Origin: Cervus elaphus
Lineage: Eukaryota > Chordata > Mammalia > Artiodactyla > Cervidae
Reading direction: 5' to 3'
Length of the DNA: 64,000 bases
Assembly (NCBI RefSeq): GCF_910594005.1
Contig: NC_057827.1
Coordinates: 2,356,001 to 2,420,000, forward strand
Positions 34,380-45,511 of this stretch are shown one piece after another; the first letter of the stretch is position 1; each line of letters opens with the position of its first letter. The translations under genes were made by a program, and so were the position numbers. The notes beneath the pieces were generated by a model, which was not told where the DNA came from, did not search any database, and saw only the letters and a list, made by a program, of their open reading frames with translations.

Positions 34380-35175
34380 AGTTGATTTTTGGTCCACGGA
34401 GCTCTTTCGTGTTGCTACAGTGACCTGAGGATCCCTCTAGCCTTGAAACAGTGTTCTTGGGGTTTCTCTGGAGTGCCATCGAGGAAATCAAGGCTCCTTT
34501 CATGTTTGATGTGCAACACGGAATTGCTCTGCATGTACTGCAGGGGAATCGGGTCTCACCTCGCGGCGAGGGGCAAGTCTCATGGTTTTTCTCGAGTTGC
34601 GGCGGGAACCTGGGGTATATTCTCGATTTACGACGGTGATGGCCCTTCCACCCACGTGTTTATTCAGCGACGTCAGGACTCCTGCCTAGTTGCGAGGGAC
34701 AACTCAGGATTCTCCTCGAGGCTTGGCAGGGAAATTGGAACGCCTCTTCAGCTGAGGCGGGAGACCAAGGGTCCCTTTCCACGTGCCACAGTAATCCTGG
34801 GACTCCTATCAAGTTTCACGAGGAGTCAGGCATCGTCTCCTTTGGAGGCACTGATCTCAGAGTACCTCTGGAGTTCGCAAAGGATGTGAGGCCTCCGGTC
34901 GCGATGAGGTGGGGATGTTGGGCTTTCTGTGTGGTCTCCACAGGGGATTCAGACAACCTTTCGTCTTGGGAGATGCAAGACGAGCCTGCATTCAAGTCAC
35001 TGCAGGGATATCCGGCCTTAATTCGCGTCAGGGCATCGCACAGTCCATTCCACTTGAGGCCGCAAAATCAGGGTCCCTCTCACATACCTAGAGCTGAGAG
35101 AAGCCTCCTCTTGAGGTGCTTGTGGTAAGGTGGTATTCCTCTGGAGTCGAAGCCAGGGACTAACCTCTCATCTCA
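34380..35175 (+). repeat. Satellite monomer 44, class K
   Basis: 796 bases. GACCTGAGG, CATGTACTGCAGG, GAGGGGCAAGTC, GGAACGCC, CTCAGAGTACC, GGGGATGTTGGGC, CTTTCTGTGTGG, CAGACAACC. Ends CGCACAGTCC with CAAAATCAGG. An M1 monomer follows. Confidence 0.92.
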
Positions 35176-35970
35176 AGTTGATTTTTGGTCCACGGAGCTC
35201 TTTCGTGTTGCTACAGTGACCTCAGGATTCCTCTAGCCTTGAAACAGTGTTCTTGGGGATTCTCTGGAGTGCCATCAAGGAAATCAAGGCTCCTTTCATG
35301 TGTGATGTGCAACACGGAATTGCTCTGTACGCAGCGCAGGGTATCGGGCTTCATTTTGCGGCGAGGGGGAAATCTCATGGTTTTTCTCGAGTTGCGATGG
35401 GAACCTGGGGTATATTCTCGAGTTACGACGGGGATGGCCCTTCCACCCACGTGTTTGTTCAGCGACGTCAGGACTCCTGCCTAGTTGCGAGGGACAACTC
35501 GGGATTCTCCTCGAGGCTTGGCAGGGCAATTGGGACGCCTCTCCAGCTGAGGCGGGAGACCAAGGGTCCCTTTCCACGTGCCACAGGAATCCTGGGACTC
35601 CTATCAAGTTTCACGAGGAGTCAGGCATCGTCTACTTTGAAGGCACTGATCTCCGCTTACCTCTGGAGTTTTCAAAGGATGTGAGGCCTACGTTCGCCAT
35701 GAGGTGGAAAACTATGTCTTTCTCTGCGGTCTCCACAGGGGATTTAGACATCCTTTCATCTTGGGAGATGCAAGACGAGCCTGCATTCAAGTCACTGCAG
35801 GAATATCCGGCCTTATTTCGCGTCAGGACATCGCAGCGTCCATTCCACTTGAGGCCGCAAAATCAGGGTCCCTCTCACATACCTAGAGCTGAGAGAAGCC
35901 TCCTCTTGAGGTGCTTGTGGTAAGGTGGTATTCCTCTGGAGTCGAAGCCAGGGACTAACCTCTCATCTCG
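35176..35970 (+). repeat. Satellite monomer 45, class M1
   Basis: 795 bases. GTACGCAGCGCAGG, GCGATGGG, TTTGAAGGCAC, GGTGGAAAACTATG. The common M1 one-base loss is absent (CGACGTCAGGACTCC). Private GGATTTAGAC, GCAGGAATATCC, CAGGACATCG. Confidence 0.92.
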
Positions 35971-36766
35971 AGTTGATTTTTGGTCCACGGAGCTCTTTCG
36001 TGTTGCTACAGTGACCTCAGGATGCCTCTAGCCTTGAAACAGTGTTCTTGGGGTTTCTCTGGAGTGCCATCAAGGAAATCAAGGCTCCTTTCCTGTTTGA
36101 TGTGCAACACGGAATTGCTCTGCATGTCGTGCAGGGGAATCGGGCCTCATCTTGCGGCAAGGGGGAGGTCTCATGGTTTTTCTCGAGTTACGGCGGGAAC
36201 CTGGGGTATATTCTCGAGTTACGACGGGGATGGCCCTTCCACCCACGTGTTTATTCAGCGACGTCAGGACTCCTGCCTAGTTGCGAGGGACAACTCGGGA
36301 TTCTCCTCGAGGCTTGGCAGGGCAATTGGGACGCCTCTCCAGCTGAGGCGGGAGACCAAGGGTCCCTTTCCAGGTGCCACAGGAATCCTGGGACTCCTAT
36401 CAAGTTTCACGAGGAGTCAGGCATCGTCTCCTTTGAAGGCACTGATCTGCCCGTACCTCTGGAGTTTTCAAAGGATGTGAGGCTTCTGGTCGCGATGAGG
36501 TGGGGAACTAGGTCTTTTTCTGTGGTCTCCACAGGGGATTCAGACATCCTTTCATCTTGGGAGATGCAAGACGAGCCTGCATTCAAGTCACTGCAGGGAT
36601 ATCCGGCCTTATTTCGCGTCAGGGCATCACAGTGTCCATTCCACTTGCGGCCGCAAACTCAGGGTCCCTCTCACATACCTAGAGCTGAGAGAAGCCTCCT
36701 CTTGAGGTGCTTGTGGTAAGGTGGTATTCCTCTGGAGTCGAAGCCAGGGACTAACCTCTCATTTCG
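35971..36766 (+). repeat. Satellite monomer 46, class M2
   Basis: 796 bases. CCTGTTTGATG, CATGTCGTGCAGG, GGCAAGGGGG, TTATTCAGCG, TTTGAAGGCACTGATCTGC, CTTCTGGTCGCG. Carries the second NotI site, GCGGCCGC, at 36647-36654. Confidence 0.92.
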
Positions 36767-37561
36767 AGTTGATTTTTGGTCCACGGAGCTCTTTCGTGTT
36801 GCTACAGTGACCTCAGGATCCCTCTAGCCTTGAAACAGTGTTCTTGGGTTTCTCTGGAGTGCCATCAAGGAAATCAAGGCTCCTTTCATGTGCGATGTGC
36901 AACACGGAATTGCTCTGCACGCAGTGCAGGGGAATCGGGCCTCATCTCGCGGCGAGGGGGAAGTCTCATGGTTTTTCTCGAGTTGCGGCGGGAACCTGGG
37001 GTATATTCTCGAGTTACAACGGGGATGGCCCTTCCACCCACGTGTTTCTTCAGCGACGTCAGGACTCCTGCCTAGTTGCGAGGGACAACTCGGGATTCTC
37101 CTCAAGGCTCGGCAGGGCAATTGGGACGCCTCTCCAGCTGAGGCGGGAGACCAAGGGTCCCTTTCCACGTGCGACAGGAATCCTGGGACTCCTATCAAGT
37201 TTCACGAGGAGTCAGGCATCGTCTCGTTTGGAGGCACTGATCTCCGGGTACCTCTGGAGTTTTCAAAGGATGTGAGGCCTCCGGTCGCGATGAGGTGGGG
37301 AACTAGGTCTTTCTCTGTGGTCTCCACAGGGGATTCAGACATCCTTTCGTCATGGGAAATGCAAGACGAGCCTGCATTCAAGTCACTGCAGGGATATCCG
37401 GCCTTATTTCGAGTCAGGGCATCACGGTGTCCATTCCACTTGAGGCCGCAAACTCAGGGCCCCTCTCACATACCTAGAGCTGAGAGAAGCCTCCTCTTGA
37501 GGTGCTTGTGGTAAGGTGGTATTCCTCTGGAGTCGAAGCCAGGGACTAACCTCTCATCTCG
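36767..37561 (+). repeat. Satellite monomer 47, chimera M3/M4
   Basis: 795 bases. TTACAACGGGG, then CTCAAGGCTCGGC, CCGGGTACC, TCGTCATGGG, CAGGGCCCCTC. Lost base at TCTTGGGTTTC; private GTGTTTCTTCAGCG. Confidence 0.9.
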
Positions 37562-38356
37562 AGTTGATTTTTGGTCCACGGAACTCTTTCCTGTTGCTAC
37601 AGTGACCTTAGGTTCCCTCTAGCCTTGAAACAGTGTTCTTGGGCTTTCTCTGGAGTGCCATCATGGAATTCAAGGCTCCTTTCATGTGTGATGTGCAACA
37701 CGGAATTGCTCTGCACGCAGTGCAGGGTATCGGGCCTCATTTTGCGGCGAGGGGGAAGTCTCATGGTTTTTCTCGAGTTGCGGCGGGAACCTGGGGTATA
37801 TTCTCGAGTTACGACGGGGATGGTCCTTCCTCACACGTGTTTGTTCAACAACGTCAGGACTCCTGCCTAGTTGCAAGGGCCAACTCGGGATTCTCCTTGA
37901 GGCTTGGCAGGGCAATTGGGATGCCTCTCCAGCTGAGGGGGGAGACCAAGGGTCCCTTTCCACGTGCCACAGGAATCCTGGGACTCCTATCAAGTTTCAC
38001 GAGGAGTCAGGCATCGTCTCCTTTGGAGGCACTGATCTCCGGGTACCTCTGGAGTTTTCAAAGGATGTGAGGCTTCCGGTCGCGATGACGTGGGGCACTA
38101 GGTCTTTCTCTGTGGTCTCTACAGGGGATTCAGACATCCTTTTGTCTTGGGAGATGCAAGACGAGCCTGCATTCCAGTCACTGCATATGTATCCGACCTT
38201 ATTTCGAGTCAGGGCATCGCGGTGTGCATTCCACTTGAGGCCGCAAACTCAGGGTCCCTCTCACATACCTAGAGCTGAGAGAAGCCTCCTCTTGAGGTGC
38301 TTGTGGTAAGGTGGTATTCCTCTGGAGTCGAAGCCAGGGACTAACCTCTCATCTCA
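37562..38356 (+). repeat. Satellite monomer 48, chimera M5/M8
   Basis: 795 bases. M5 start (CCTTAGGTTCCC, CATCATGGAATTC, GGGTATCGGGCC), then M8 from GGTCCTTCCTCAC at about 37822 (TTGCAAGGGCC, GAGGGGGGAG, GATGACGTGG, CATATGTATCCGACC). Private GTTCAACAACG, shared with monomer 54. Confidence 0.9.
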
Positions 38357-39150
38357 AGTTGATTTTTGGTCCACGGAGCTCTTTCGTGTTGCTACAGTGA
38401 CCTCAGGATTCCTCTAGCCTTGAAACACTGTTCTTGGGGTTTCTCTGGAGTGCCATCAAGGAAATCAAGGCTCCTTTCATGTGTGATGTGCAACACGGAA
38501 TTGCTCTGTACGCAGCGCAGGGTATCGGGCTTCATTTTGCGGCGAGGTGGAAGTCTCATGGTTTTTCTCGAGTTGCGATGGGAACCTGGGGTATATTCTC
38601 GAGTTACGACGGGGATGGCCCTTCCACCCACGTGTTTGTTCAGCGACGTCAGACTCCTGCCTAGTTGCGAGGGACAACTCGGGATTCTCCTCGAGGCTTG
38701 GCAGGGCAATTGGGACGCCTCTCCAGGTGAGGCGGGAGACCAAGGGTCCCTTTCCACGTGCCACAGGAATCCTGGAACTCCTATCAAGTTTCATGAGGAG
38801 TCAGGCATCGTCTCCTTTGAAGGCACTGATCTACGCTTACCTCTGGAGTTTTCAAAGGATGTGAGGCCTACGGTCGCCATGAGGTGGAAAACTATGTCTT
38901 TCTCTGCGGTCTTCACAGGGGATTCAGACATCCTTTCATCTTGGGAGATGCAAGACGAGCCTGCATTCAAGTCACTGCAGGGATTTCCGGCCTTATTTCG
39001 CGTCAGGGCATCGCAGCGTCCATTCCACTTGAGGCCGCAAAATCAGGGTCCCTCTCACATACCTAGAGCTGAGAGAAGCCTCCTCTTGAGGTGCTTGTGG
39101 TAAGGTGGTATTCCTCTGGAGTCGAAGCCAGGGACTAACCTCTCATTTCG
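38357..39150 (+). repeat. Satellite monomer 49, class M1
   Basis: 794 bases. GTACGCAGCGCAGG, GCGATGGG, CGACGTCAGACTCC, GGTGGAAAACTATG, GCAGCGTCC. Private GAAACACTG, GCGAGGTGGAAG, GCAGGGATTTCCGG. Confidence 0.92.
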
Positions 39151-39946
39151 AGTTGATTCTTTGTCCACGGAGCTCTTTGGTGTTGCTACAGTGACCTGAG
39201 GATCCCTCTAGCCTTGAAACAGTGTTCTTGGGGTTTCTCTGGAGTGCCATCAAGGAAATCAAGGCTCCTTTCATGTTTGATGTGCAACACGGAATTGCTC
39301 TGCATGCAGTTCAGGGGAATCGGCCCTCATCTCACGGCGAGGGGGAAGTCTCATGGTTTTTCTCGAGTTGCGGCGGGAACCTGGGGTATATTCTCGAGTT
39401 ACAACGGGGATGGCCCTTCCACCCACGTGTTTGTTCAGCGACGTCAGGACTCCTGCCTAGTTGCGAGGGACAACTCGGGATTCTCCTCAAGGCTCGGCAG
39501 GGCAATTGGGACGCTTCTTCAGCTGAGGCGGGAGACCAAGGGTCCCTTTCCACGTGCCACAGGAATCCTGGGACTCCTATCAAGTTTCACGAGGAGTCAG
39601 GCATCGTCTCCTTTGGAGGCACTGATCTCCGGGTACCTCTGGAGTTTTCAAAGGATGTGAGGCCTCCGGTCGCGATGAGGTGGGGAACTAGGTCTTTCTC
39701 TGTGGTCTCCACAGGGGATTCAGACATCCTTTCGTCATGGGAAATGCAAGACGAGCCTGCATTCAAGTCACTGCAGGGATATCCGGCCGTATTTCGAGTC
39801 AGGGCATCGCGGTGTCCATTCCACTTGAGGCCGCAAACTCAGGGCCCCTCTCACATACCTAGAGCTGAGAGAAGCCTCCTCTTGAGGTGCTTGTGGTAAG
39901 GTGGTATTCCTCTGGAGTCGAAGCCAGGGACTAACCTCTCATCTCG
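39151..39946 (+). repeat. Satellite monomer 50, chimera M3/M4
   Basis: 796 bases. GATTCTTTGTCC, CATGCAGTTCAGGGG, TCTCACGGCG, TTACAACGGGG, then CTCAAGGCTCGGC, CCGGGTACC, TCGTCATGGG, CAGGGCCCCTC. Same chimera as monomer 9. Confidence 0.9.
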
Positions 39947-40739
39947 AGTTGATTTTTGGTCCACAGAGCTCTTTCGTGTTGCTACAGTGACCTCAGGTTC
40001 CCTCTAGTCTTGAAACAGTGTTCTTGGGCTTTCTCTGGAGTGCCATTAAGGAATTCAAGGCTCCTTTCATGTGTGATGTGCAACACGGAATTGCTCTGCA
40101 CGCAGTGCAGGGTATCGGGCCTCATTTTGCGGCGAGGGTGAAGTCTCATGGTTTTTCTCGTGTTGCGGTGGGACCGGGGCTATATTCTCGAGTTACGACG
40201 GGGATGGCCTTTCCACACACGTGTTTGTTCAGCGATGTCAGGACTCCTGCCCTGTTGCGAGGGACAACTCAGGATTCTCCTCGAGGCTTGGCAGGGCAAT
40301 TGGGACGCCTCTCCAGCTGAGGCGGGAGACCAAGGGTCCCTTTCCATGTTTCACAGGATCCTGGGACTCCTATCAATTTTCACGAGGAGTCAGGCATCGT
40401 CTCCTTTGGAGGCACTGATCTCAGAGTACCTCTGGAGTTCTCAAAGGATGTGAGGCCTCCGGTCGCGATGAGGTGGGGATGTTGGGCTTTCTGTGTGGTC
40501 TCCACAGGGGATTCAGACAACCTTTCGTCTTGGGAGATGCAAGACGAGCCTGCATTCAAGTCACTGCAGGGATATCCAGCCTTATTTCGAGTCAGGGCAT
40601 CGCGGTGCGCATTCCACTGGTGGCTGCATACTCAGTGTCCCTCTCACATACCTAGAGCTGAGAGAAGCCTCCTCTTGAGGTGCTTGTGGTAAGGTGGTAT
40701 ACCTCTGGAGTCGAAGCCAGGGACTAACCTCTCATCTCG
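39947..40739 (+). repeat. Satellite monomer 51, triple chimera M5/K/M7
   Basis: 793 bases. M5 start (GGTTCCCTC, GGAATTCAAGG, CTGCCCTGTTGCG, CATGTTTCACAGG), K middle (CTCAGAGTACC, GAGTTCTCAAAGG, GGGGATGTTGGGC, CAGACAACC), M7 end (GGTGCGCATTCCACTGG). M8 follows, as it follows M7. Confidence 0.9.
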
Positions 40740-41535
40740 AGTTGATTTTTGTTCCACGGAGCTCTTTCGTGTTGCTACAGTGACCTCAGGATCCCTCTAG
40801 GCTTGAAAGAGTGTTCTTGGGGTTTCTCTGGAGTGCCATTAAACAAATCAAGGCTCCTTTCATGTGTGATGTGCAACACGGAATTACTGTGCACGCAGTG
40901 CAGGGGAATCGGGTCTCATTTTGCGGCGAGGGGGAAGTCTCATGGTTTTTCTCGAGTTGCGGCGGGAACCTGGGGTATATTCTCGAGTTACGACGGGGAT
41001 GGTCCTTCCTCACACGTGTTTGTTCAGCGATGTCAGGACTCCTGCCTAGTTGCAAGGGCCAACTCGGGATTCTCCTTGAGGCTTGGCAGGGCAATTGGGA
41101 TGCCTCTCCAGCTGAGGGGGGAGACCAAGGGTCCCTTTCCACGTGCCACAGGAATCCTGGGACTCCTATCAAGTTTCACGAGGAGTCAGGCATCGTCTCC
41201 TTTGGAGGCACTGATCTCCGCGTACCTCTGGAGTTTTCAAAGGATGTGAGGCTTCCGGTCGCGATGACGTGGGGAACTAGGTCTTTCTCTGTGGTCTCCA
41301 CAGGGGATTCAGACATCCTTTCGTCATGGGAAATGCAAGACGAGCCTGCATTCAAGTCACTGCAGGGATATCCGGCCTTATTTCGAGTCAGGGCATCGCG
41401 GTGTCCATTCCACTTGAGGCCGCAAACTCAGGGCCCCTCTCACATACCTAGAGCTGAGAGAAGCCTCCTCTTGAGGTGCTTGTGGTATGGTGGTATTCAT
41501 CTGGGGTCGAAGCCAGGGACTAACCTCTCATCTCG
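40740..41535 (+). repeat. Satellite monomer 52, chimera M8/M4
   Basis: 796 bases. M8 start (TAGGCTTGAAAGAGTG, ATTACTGTGCACG, GGTCCTTCCTCAC, GATGACGTGG) and M4 end (TCGTCATGGGAAATGC, CAGGGCCCCTC, GTGGTATGGTGG). Private TTCATCTGGGGTCG. M5 follows. Confidence 0.9.
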
Positions 41536-42330
41536 AGTTGACTTTTGGTACACAGAGCTCTTTCCTGTTGCTACAGTGACCTCAGGTTCCCTCTAGCCTT
41601 GAAACAGTGTTCTTGGGCTTTCTCTGGAGTGCCATCATGGAATTCAAGGCTCCTTTCATGTGTGATGTGCAACACGGAATTGCTCTGCACGCAGTGTAGG
41701 GTATCGGGCCTCATTTTGCGGCGAGGGGGAAGTCTCATGGTTTTTCTCGAGTTGCGGCGGGAACCTGGGGTATATTCTCGAGTTACGACGGGGATGGTCC
41801 TTCCTCACACGTGTTTGTTCAGCGATGTCAGGACTCCTGCCTAGTTGCAAGGGCCAACTCGGGATTCTCCTTGAGGCTTGGCAGGGCAATTGGGATGCCT
41901 CTCCAGCTGAGGGGGGAGACCAAGGGTCCCTTTCCACGAGCCACAGGAATCCTGGGACTCCTATCAAGTTTCACGAGGAGTCAGGCATCGTCTCCTTTGG
42001 AGGCACTGATCTCAGAGTACCTCTGGAGTTCTCAAAGGATGTGAGGCCTCCGGTCGCGATGAGGTGGGGATGTTGGGCTTTCTGTGTGGTCTCCACAGGG
42101 GATTCAGACAACCTTTAGTCTTGGGAGATGCAAGACGAGCCTGCATTCAAGTCACTGCAGGGATATCCGGCCTTATTTCACGTCAGGGCATCGCACAGTC
42201 CATTCTACTTGAGGCCGGAAACTCAGGGTCCCTCTCACATACCTAGAGCTGAGAGAAGCGTCCTCTTGAGGTGCTTGTGGTAAGGTGGTATTCCTCTGGA
42301 GTCGAAGCCAGGGACTAACCTCTCATCTCG
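41536..42330 (+). repeat. Satellite monomer 53, triple chimera M5/M8/K
   Basis: 795 bases. M5 start (CACAGAGC, GGTTCCC, CATCATGGAATTC), M8 middle (GGTCCTTCCTCAC, TTGCAAGGGCC, GAGGGGGGAG), K end (CTCAGAGTACC, GGGGATGTTGGGC, CAGACAACC, CGCACAGTCC). Confidence 0.9.
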
Positions 42331-43124
42331 AGTTGATTTTTGGTCCACGGAGCTCTTTCGTGTTGCTACAGTGACCTCAGGATACCTCTAGCCTTGAAAC
42401 ACTGTTCTTGGGGTTTCTCAGGAGTGCCATCAAGGAAATCAAGGCTCCTTTCCTGTTTGATGTGCAACACGGAATTGCTCTGCATGTCCTGCAGGGGAAT
42501 CGGGCCTCATCTCGCGGCAAGGGGGAAGTCTCATGGTTTTTCTCGAGTTACGGCGGGAACCTGGGGTATATTCTCGAGTTACGACGGGGATGGCCCTTCC
42601 ACCCACGTGTTTGTTCAACAACGTCAGGACTCCTGCCTAGTTGCGAGGGACAACTTGGGATTCTCCTCGAGGCTTGGCAGGGCAATTGGGACGCCTCTCC
42701 AGCTGAGGCGGGAGACCAAGGGTCCCTTTCCACGTGCCACAGGAATCCTGGGACTCCTATCAAGTTTCACGAGGAGTCAGGCATCGTCTCCTTTGAAGGC
42801 ACTGATCTGCGCGTACCTCTGGAGTTTTCAAAGGATGTGAGGCTTCTGGTCGCGATGAGGTGGGGAACTAGGTCTTTCTCTGGTCTCCACAGGGGATTCA
42901 GACATCCTTTCGTCTTGGGAGATGAAAGACGAGCCTGCATTCAAGTCACTGCAGGGATATCCGGCCGTATTTCGAATCAGGGCCTCGCGGTGTCCATTCC
43001 ACTTGAGGCCGCAAACTCAGGGTCCCTCTCACATACCTAGAGCTGAGAGAAGCCTCCTCTTGAGGTGCTTGTGGTAAGGTGGTATTCCTCTGGAGTCGAA
43101 GCCAGAGACTAACCCCTCATCTCG
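42331..43124 (+). repeat. Satellite monomer 54, chimera M2/M3
   Basis: 794 bases. M2 start (CCTGTTTGATG, CATGTCCTGCAGG, GGCAAGGGGG, CTTCTGGTCGCG) and M3 end (CCGTATTTCGAATC). Two bases lost at TTTCTCTGGTCTCC. Confidence 0.9.
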
Positions 43125-43920
43125 AGTTGATTTTTGGTCCACGGAGCACTTTCGTGTTGCTACAGTGACCTCAGGATCCCTCTAGCCTTGAAACAGTGTT
43201 CTTGGGGTTTCTTTGGAGTGCCATCAAGGAAATCAAGGCTCCATTCACGTGTGATGTGCAACACGGAATTGCTCTGCATGCAGTGCTGGGGAATCTGGCC
43301 TCATCTCGCGGCGAGGGGGAAGTCTCATGGTTTTTCTCGAGTTGCGGCGGGAACCTGGGGTATATTCCCGAGTTACGACGGGGATGGCCCTTCCACCCAC
43401 GTGTTTGTGCAGCGACGTCAGGACTCCTGCCTAGTTGCGAGGGAAAACTCGGGATTCTCCTCAAGGCTCGGCAGGGCAATTGGGACGCTTCTCCAGCTGA
43501 GGCGGGAGACCAAGGGTCCCTTTCCACGTGCCACAGGAATCCTGGGACTCCTATCAAGTTTCACGAGGAGTCAGGCATCGTCTCCTTTGGAGGCACTGAT
43601 CTCCGGGTACCTCTGGAGTTTTCAAAGGATGTGAGGCCTCCGGTCGCGATGAGGTCGGGAACTAGGTCTTTCTCTGTGGTCTCCACAGGGGATTCAGACA
43701 TCCTTTCGTCATGGGAAATGCAAGACGAGCCTGCATTCAAGTCACTGCAGGGATATCCGGCCTTATTTCGAGTCAGGGCATCGCGGTGTCCATTCCACTT
43801 GAGGCCGCAAACTCAGGGCCCCTCTCACATAGCTAGAGCTGAGAGAAGCCTCCTCTTGAGGTGCTTGTGGTAAGGTGGTATTCTTCTGGAGTCGAAGCCA
43901 GGGACTAACCTCTCATCTCG
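43125..43920 (+). repeat. Satellite monomer 55, class M4
   Basis: 796 bases. GGCTCCATTC, GTGCTGGGGAATCTGG, TATTCCCGAG, CTCAAGGCTCGGC, CCGGGTACC, TCGTCATGGG, CAGGGCCCCTC. Private GAGGTCGGGAAC and GTATTCTTCTGG. Confidence 0.92.
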
Positions 43921-44715
43921 AGTTGATTTTTGGTCCACAGAGCTCTTTCGTGTTGCCTCAGTGACCTCAGGTTCCCTCTAGCCTTGAAACAGTGTTCTTG
44001 GGCTTTCTCTGGAGTGCCATCAAGGAATTCAAGGCTCCTTTCATGTGTGATGTGCAACACGGAATTACTCTGCACGCAGTGCAGGGTATCGGGCCTCATT
44101 TTGCGGCGAGGGGGAAGTCTCATGGTTTTTCTCGAGTTGCGGTGGGAACCTGGGCTATATTCTCGAGTTACGACGGGGATGGCCCTTCCACACACGTGTT
44201 TGTTCAGCGATGTCAGGACTCCTGCCCTGTTGCGAGGGACAACTCAGGATTCTCCTCGAGGCTTGGCAGGGCAATTGGGACACCTCTCCAGCTGAGGCGG
44301 GAGACCAAGGGTCCCTTTCAATGTGTCACAGGAATCCTGGGACTCCTATCAAGTTTCACGAGGAGTCAGGCATCGTCTCCTTTGGAGGCACTGATCTCCG
44401 CATACCTCTGGAGTTTTCAAAGGATGTGAGGCCTCCGGTCGCGATGAGGTGGGGAACTCGGTCTTTCTCTGTGGTCTCCACAGGGGATTCAGACATCCTT
44501 TCGTCTTGGGAGATGCAAGACGAGCCTGCATTAAAGTCACTGCAGGGATATCCGGCCTTATTTCGAGTCAGGGCATCGCGGTGTCCATTCCAGGTGAGGC
44601 TGCAAACTCAGGTTCCCTCTCACATAGCTAGAGCTGAGAGAAGCCTCCTCTTGAGGTGCTTGTGGTAAGGTGGTATTCCTCTGCAGTCGAAGCCAGGTAC
44701 TAACCTCTCATCTCG
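43921..44715 (+). repeat. Satellite monomer 56, class M5
   Basis: 795 bases. CCACAGAGC, GGAATTCAAGG, GGTGGGAACCTGGGC, CTGCCCTGTTGCG, TTCCAGGTGAGGCTGC, CACATAGC. Its 3' end matches monomer 39. Confidence 0.92.
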
Positions 44716-45511
44716 CGTTGATTTTTGGTCCACGGAACTCTTTCGTGTTGCTGCAGTGACCTCAGGATCCCTCTAGCCTTGAAACAGTGTTCTTGGGGTT
44801 TCTCTGGATTGCCATAACGGAAATCAAGGCTCCTTTCATGTGTGATGTGCAACACGGAATTGCTCTGCACGCAGTGTAGGGGAATGGGGCCTCATCTCGC
44901 GGCGAGGGGGAAGTCTCATGGTTTTTCTCGAGTTGCGGCGGGAACCTGGGGTATATTCTCGAGTTACAACGGGGATGGCCCTTCCGCCCACGTGTTTGTT
45001 CAGCGACGTCAGGACTCCTGCCTAGTTGCGAGGGACAACTCGGGATTCTCCTCGAGGCTTGGCAGGGCAATTGGGACGCCTCTCCAGCTGAGGCGGGAGA
45101 CCAAGTGTCCCTTTCCACGTGCCACAGGAATCCTGGGACTCCTATCAAGTTTCACGAGGAGTCAGGCATCGTCTCCTTTGGAGGCACTGATCTCTGTGTA
45201 CCTCTGGAGTTTTCAAAGGATGTGAGGCCTCCGGTCGCGATGAGGTGGGGAACTAGGTCTTTCTCTGTGGTCTCCACAGGGGATTCAGACATCCTTTCGT
45301 CTTGGGAGATGCAAGACGAGCCTGCATTCAAGTCACTGCAGGGATATCTGGCCTTATTTCGAGTCAGGGCATCGCGGTGTCCATTCCACTTGAGGCCGCA
45401 AACTCAGAGTCCCGCTCACATACCTAGAGCTGAGAGAAGCCTCCTCTTGAGGTGCTTGTGGTAAGGTGGTATTCCTCTGGAATCGAAGTCAGGGACTAAC
45501 CTCTCATCTCG
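44716..45511 (+). repeat. Satellite monomer 57, M6-like
   Basis: 796 bases. CACGGAACTC and GTTGCTGCAG as in M6. The middle differs: GATTGCCATAACGG and CAGTGTAGGGGAATGGG, which resemble the distal subdomain, and TTACAACGGGG. Ends with GTCCCGCTC and a GGAATCGAAGTC link to M7, as M6 does. Confidence 0.88.

Larger units (their letters stand above)
35176..39150 (+). repeat. Higher-order repeat, M-series copy 4, truncated
   Basis: Monomers 45 to 49 run M1, M2, M3/4, M5/8, M1. The M5/8 chimera (37562-38356) joins an M5 start to an M8 end. It skips M6 and M7, and an M1 monomer follows directly. Confidence 0.6.
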
